Origin: Wenyingzhuangia sp. 2_MG-2023
GTDB lineage: Bacteria > Bacteroidota > Bacteroidia > Flavobacteriales > Flavobacteriaceae
Direction: 5' to 3'
DNA length: 64,000 bases
Assembly: GCF_030548295.1 (NCBI RefSeq)
Contig: NZ_JAUOSB010000001.1
Span: 62,001 to 126,000 of the forward strand
In this document: positions 62,852 through 64,000 of the stretch, piece after piece
Layout of the letters: each line of letters starts with the position of its first letter
How positions within the stretch are numbered: the stretch's first letter is position 1
Notes under the pieces: generated by a model
What the model saw: the letters and a program-made list of their open reading frames with translations, nothing else
What the model was told of the DNA's origin: nothing
Databases searched by the model: none
Program-made: the position numbers and the translations under genes

Positions 62852-64000
62852 CTATAAATAGTCTTTCATTAACAAAGCAGCCCCTAGTGCACTTTCATTT
62901 TTACAGTTTGGTATTTTAACCTCTACTCCTTGTTTCATTTGGGCAATGAACTCAATAAACATTTCATTTCTATTAAACCCTCCAGAAACATAAATTTCTT
63001 TTAAAGCATTGTTCTGATCTAAAATCAAATCAATACCCGCAACAACCTTTTTACTTATTTCATATGTTAATTGATAATAAGCTTCCTTATAAGACGAAAA
63101 CTGAGATAAAAGACTTGGATTAGCCTCAAAATCAGTATCAATTCCTTCTGCTAAATACACTCTTTTACCTGTAGCAATTAACTCTTCACAATAAGATTTA
63201 TCTAATTCTAACTCTAAATGTGTATCAATATGCACATCAAAATAGGTAGCTAATGGTTCTAAATATACTTCATGAATACGACCTAAAAATTGCATAGATG
63301 ATTTTACCTGTTGCTTTTCTGGTGTCATAAAACACAAACAGTTATTGGTTAACTGGTGTTGTGTTAATTTTTCATGGCTATAAGGATTCATAGCAATAAT
63401 CCAAGTTCCTGTAGATAACAATACAAATTCTTTGTCATTACTATTTTGTAATACAGGAATAATAGACGAAGAACTATCATGCAAACCTGAACCTACAGCT
63501 ATTTTTTGACCGTTAATAGTTGACACTATTGCATCCTTACCATTACTTGGTTGAGGAAGTTTTATGTCTTTATCCTGAATCCATCGGTGATACTGCATGG
63601 TGTCAAAATCCCAAATTGCCGTATGTGCTCCAATAGATGTAAAATCCGCAGTTATTTTTTTGGTAAAAAGGTAACTTAAATACTGTGGATAATGTAAAAC
63701 AGCATCTACCCTATCCCAAAACTCTGGTTTTTCTTTTTGCAATCTTAGTATCTGAAGTCCAGCATTTAACATTCCGTAAGCAGGAGATGCCGTTTTTCTA
63801 GAAAACTCTTCTTTACCTCCATAAACCTCATAAAGTTCATTATACTCTTCTAAGTTTAATGGCTTTAAATAATTGTATAAAGGCGTAATTCTTTGCCCAT
63901 CCTTATCTAAATAGATAAGACTAGCTCCGTGAGTTGAGAAATTGATCGCTTTGATCGTGAATTCACCCTCTTCTTGTATTTTTTTTATTTCATTTTGAAT
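62852..64000 (-). CDS. FGGY-family sugar kinase (fuculokinase/rhamnulokinase type), C-terminal part
   Basis: The frame is open for 382 codons from the right window edge to a stop at 62852, so the N-terminus is missing. FSTHGASLIYLD and ASPAYGMLNAG belong to the first domain. GSGLHDSSSSI contains the likely catalytic Asp; STGTWIIAMNP and YVSGGFNRNEMF, then KNESALGAALL, are the ATP-binding second domain. FGGY kinases phosphorylate ketoses such as L-fuculose or L-rhamnulose in the cytoplasm. Given the fucosidases and the FucO-like remnant next door, L-fuculose is the likely substrate, but rhamnulose cannot be ruled out from this part. Confidence 0.8.
   Translation of the reverse strand: MQNEIKKIQEEGEFTIKAINFSTHGASLIYLDKDGQRITPLYNYLKPLNLEEYNELYEVYGGKEEFSRKTASPAYGMLNAGLQILRLQKEKPEFWDRVDAVLHYPQYLSYLFTKKITADFTSIGAHTAIWDFDTMQYHRWIQDKDIKLPQPSNGKDAIVSTINGQKIAVGSGLHDSSSSIIPVLQNSNDKEFVLLSTGTWIIAMNPYSHEKLTQHQLTNNCLCFMTPEKQQVKSSMQFLGRIHEVYLEPLATYFDVHIDTHLELELDKSYCEELIATGKRVYLAEGIDTDFEANPSLLSQFSSYKEAYYQLTYEISKKVVAGIDLILDQNNALKEIYVSGGFNRNEMFIEFIAQMKQGVEVKIPNCKNESALGAALLMKDYL

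Noticed and set aside
62852-64000. Naming the kinase rhaB or fucK
   Set aside because: The N-terminal substrate-binding half is missing and motifs visible here do not separate the two.
1-64000. tRNA, rRNA, CRISPR array, transposase genes and a SusD gene
   Set aside because: Looked for on both strands and none seen; spaced identical repeats of CRISPR type are absent.

Overview
The window looks like a piece of a marine Bacteroidetes chromosome, most likely Flavobacteriaceae. The evidence is strongly A+T-rich DNA, Bacteroidetes-type promoter boxes (TAnnTTTG), lipoprotein and Sec signals typical of the group, several C-terminal type IX secretion (T9SS) sorting domains, and a hybrid two-component (HTCS) regulator. 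Almost the whole window is one large polysaccharide-utilisation region. Its contents are ten intact S1 sulfatases, three broken full-length sulfatases and three short sulfatase remnants; two GH29 alpha-L-fucosidases, a GH95-like enzyme, two GH141-like beta-helix proteins (one frameshifted), two GHL15-like putative glycosidases, two T9SS-exported putative glycanases of no family I can name, a GH43/GH117-like propeller and two esterases. This points to a highly sulfated, acetylated, fucose-rich glycan, i.e. fucoidan or sulfated fucan. The substrate is an inference from gene content.

Layout. 1-122 (-): start of a secreted or TonB-receptor-like protein cut by the window edge. 853-17140 (+): GH29, GHL15, sulfatases, an EF-hand esterase and a T9SS glycanase. 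17191-17670: debris of a sulfatase and an acetylesterase. 17966-26561 (-): compact operon of a sulfatase (broken), beta-helix protein (broken), propeller GH and beta-helix GH. 26842-27135: sulfatase remnant split by a 171-bp MITE-like insertion. 27249-32501 (+): T9SS glycanase and a broken T9SS-type sulfatase. 33059-36122 (-): T9SS binding protein, a chimeric hydrolase/T9SS pseudogene and a small remnant. 36471-52580 (+): GHL15, sulfatases, DUF6786-like protein, GH29, GH95, acetylesterase, sulfatase. 52658-58068 (-): sulfatase, small secreted protein, T9SS binding protein and remnants. 58125-62267 (-): HTCS sensor/regulator. 62657-64000 (-): lactaldehyde reductase remnant and an FGGY sugar kinase.

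How it works together (inference): T9SS glycanases and surface proteins would cut and bind the polymer outside. Periplasmic sulfatases and esterases would strip sulfate and acetyl groups so that GH29, GH95 and GH141-type enzymes can release L-fucose. The FGGY kinase would feed the sugar into the lactaldehyde-forming pathway. The HTCS would sense a released oligosaccharide. Three promoters carry a 21-bp-spaced direct repeat (TGCTTnATT type) of the kind an AraC-type output domain binds; in two of them it sits exactly 22 nt from the -7 box.

The second theme is decay. At least eleven loci are frameshifted, nonsense-mutated, fused or reduced to remnants, beside intact paralogues. No SusD, no complete SusC, no sulfatase-maturating enzyme, no RNA gene, no transposase and no CRISPR array was seen.
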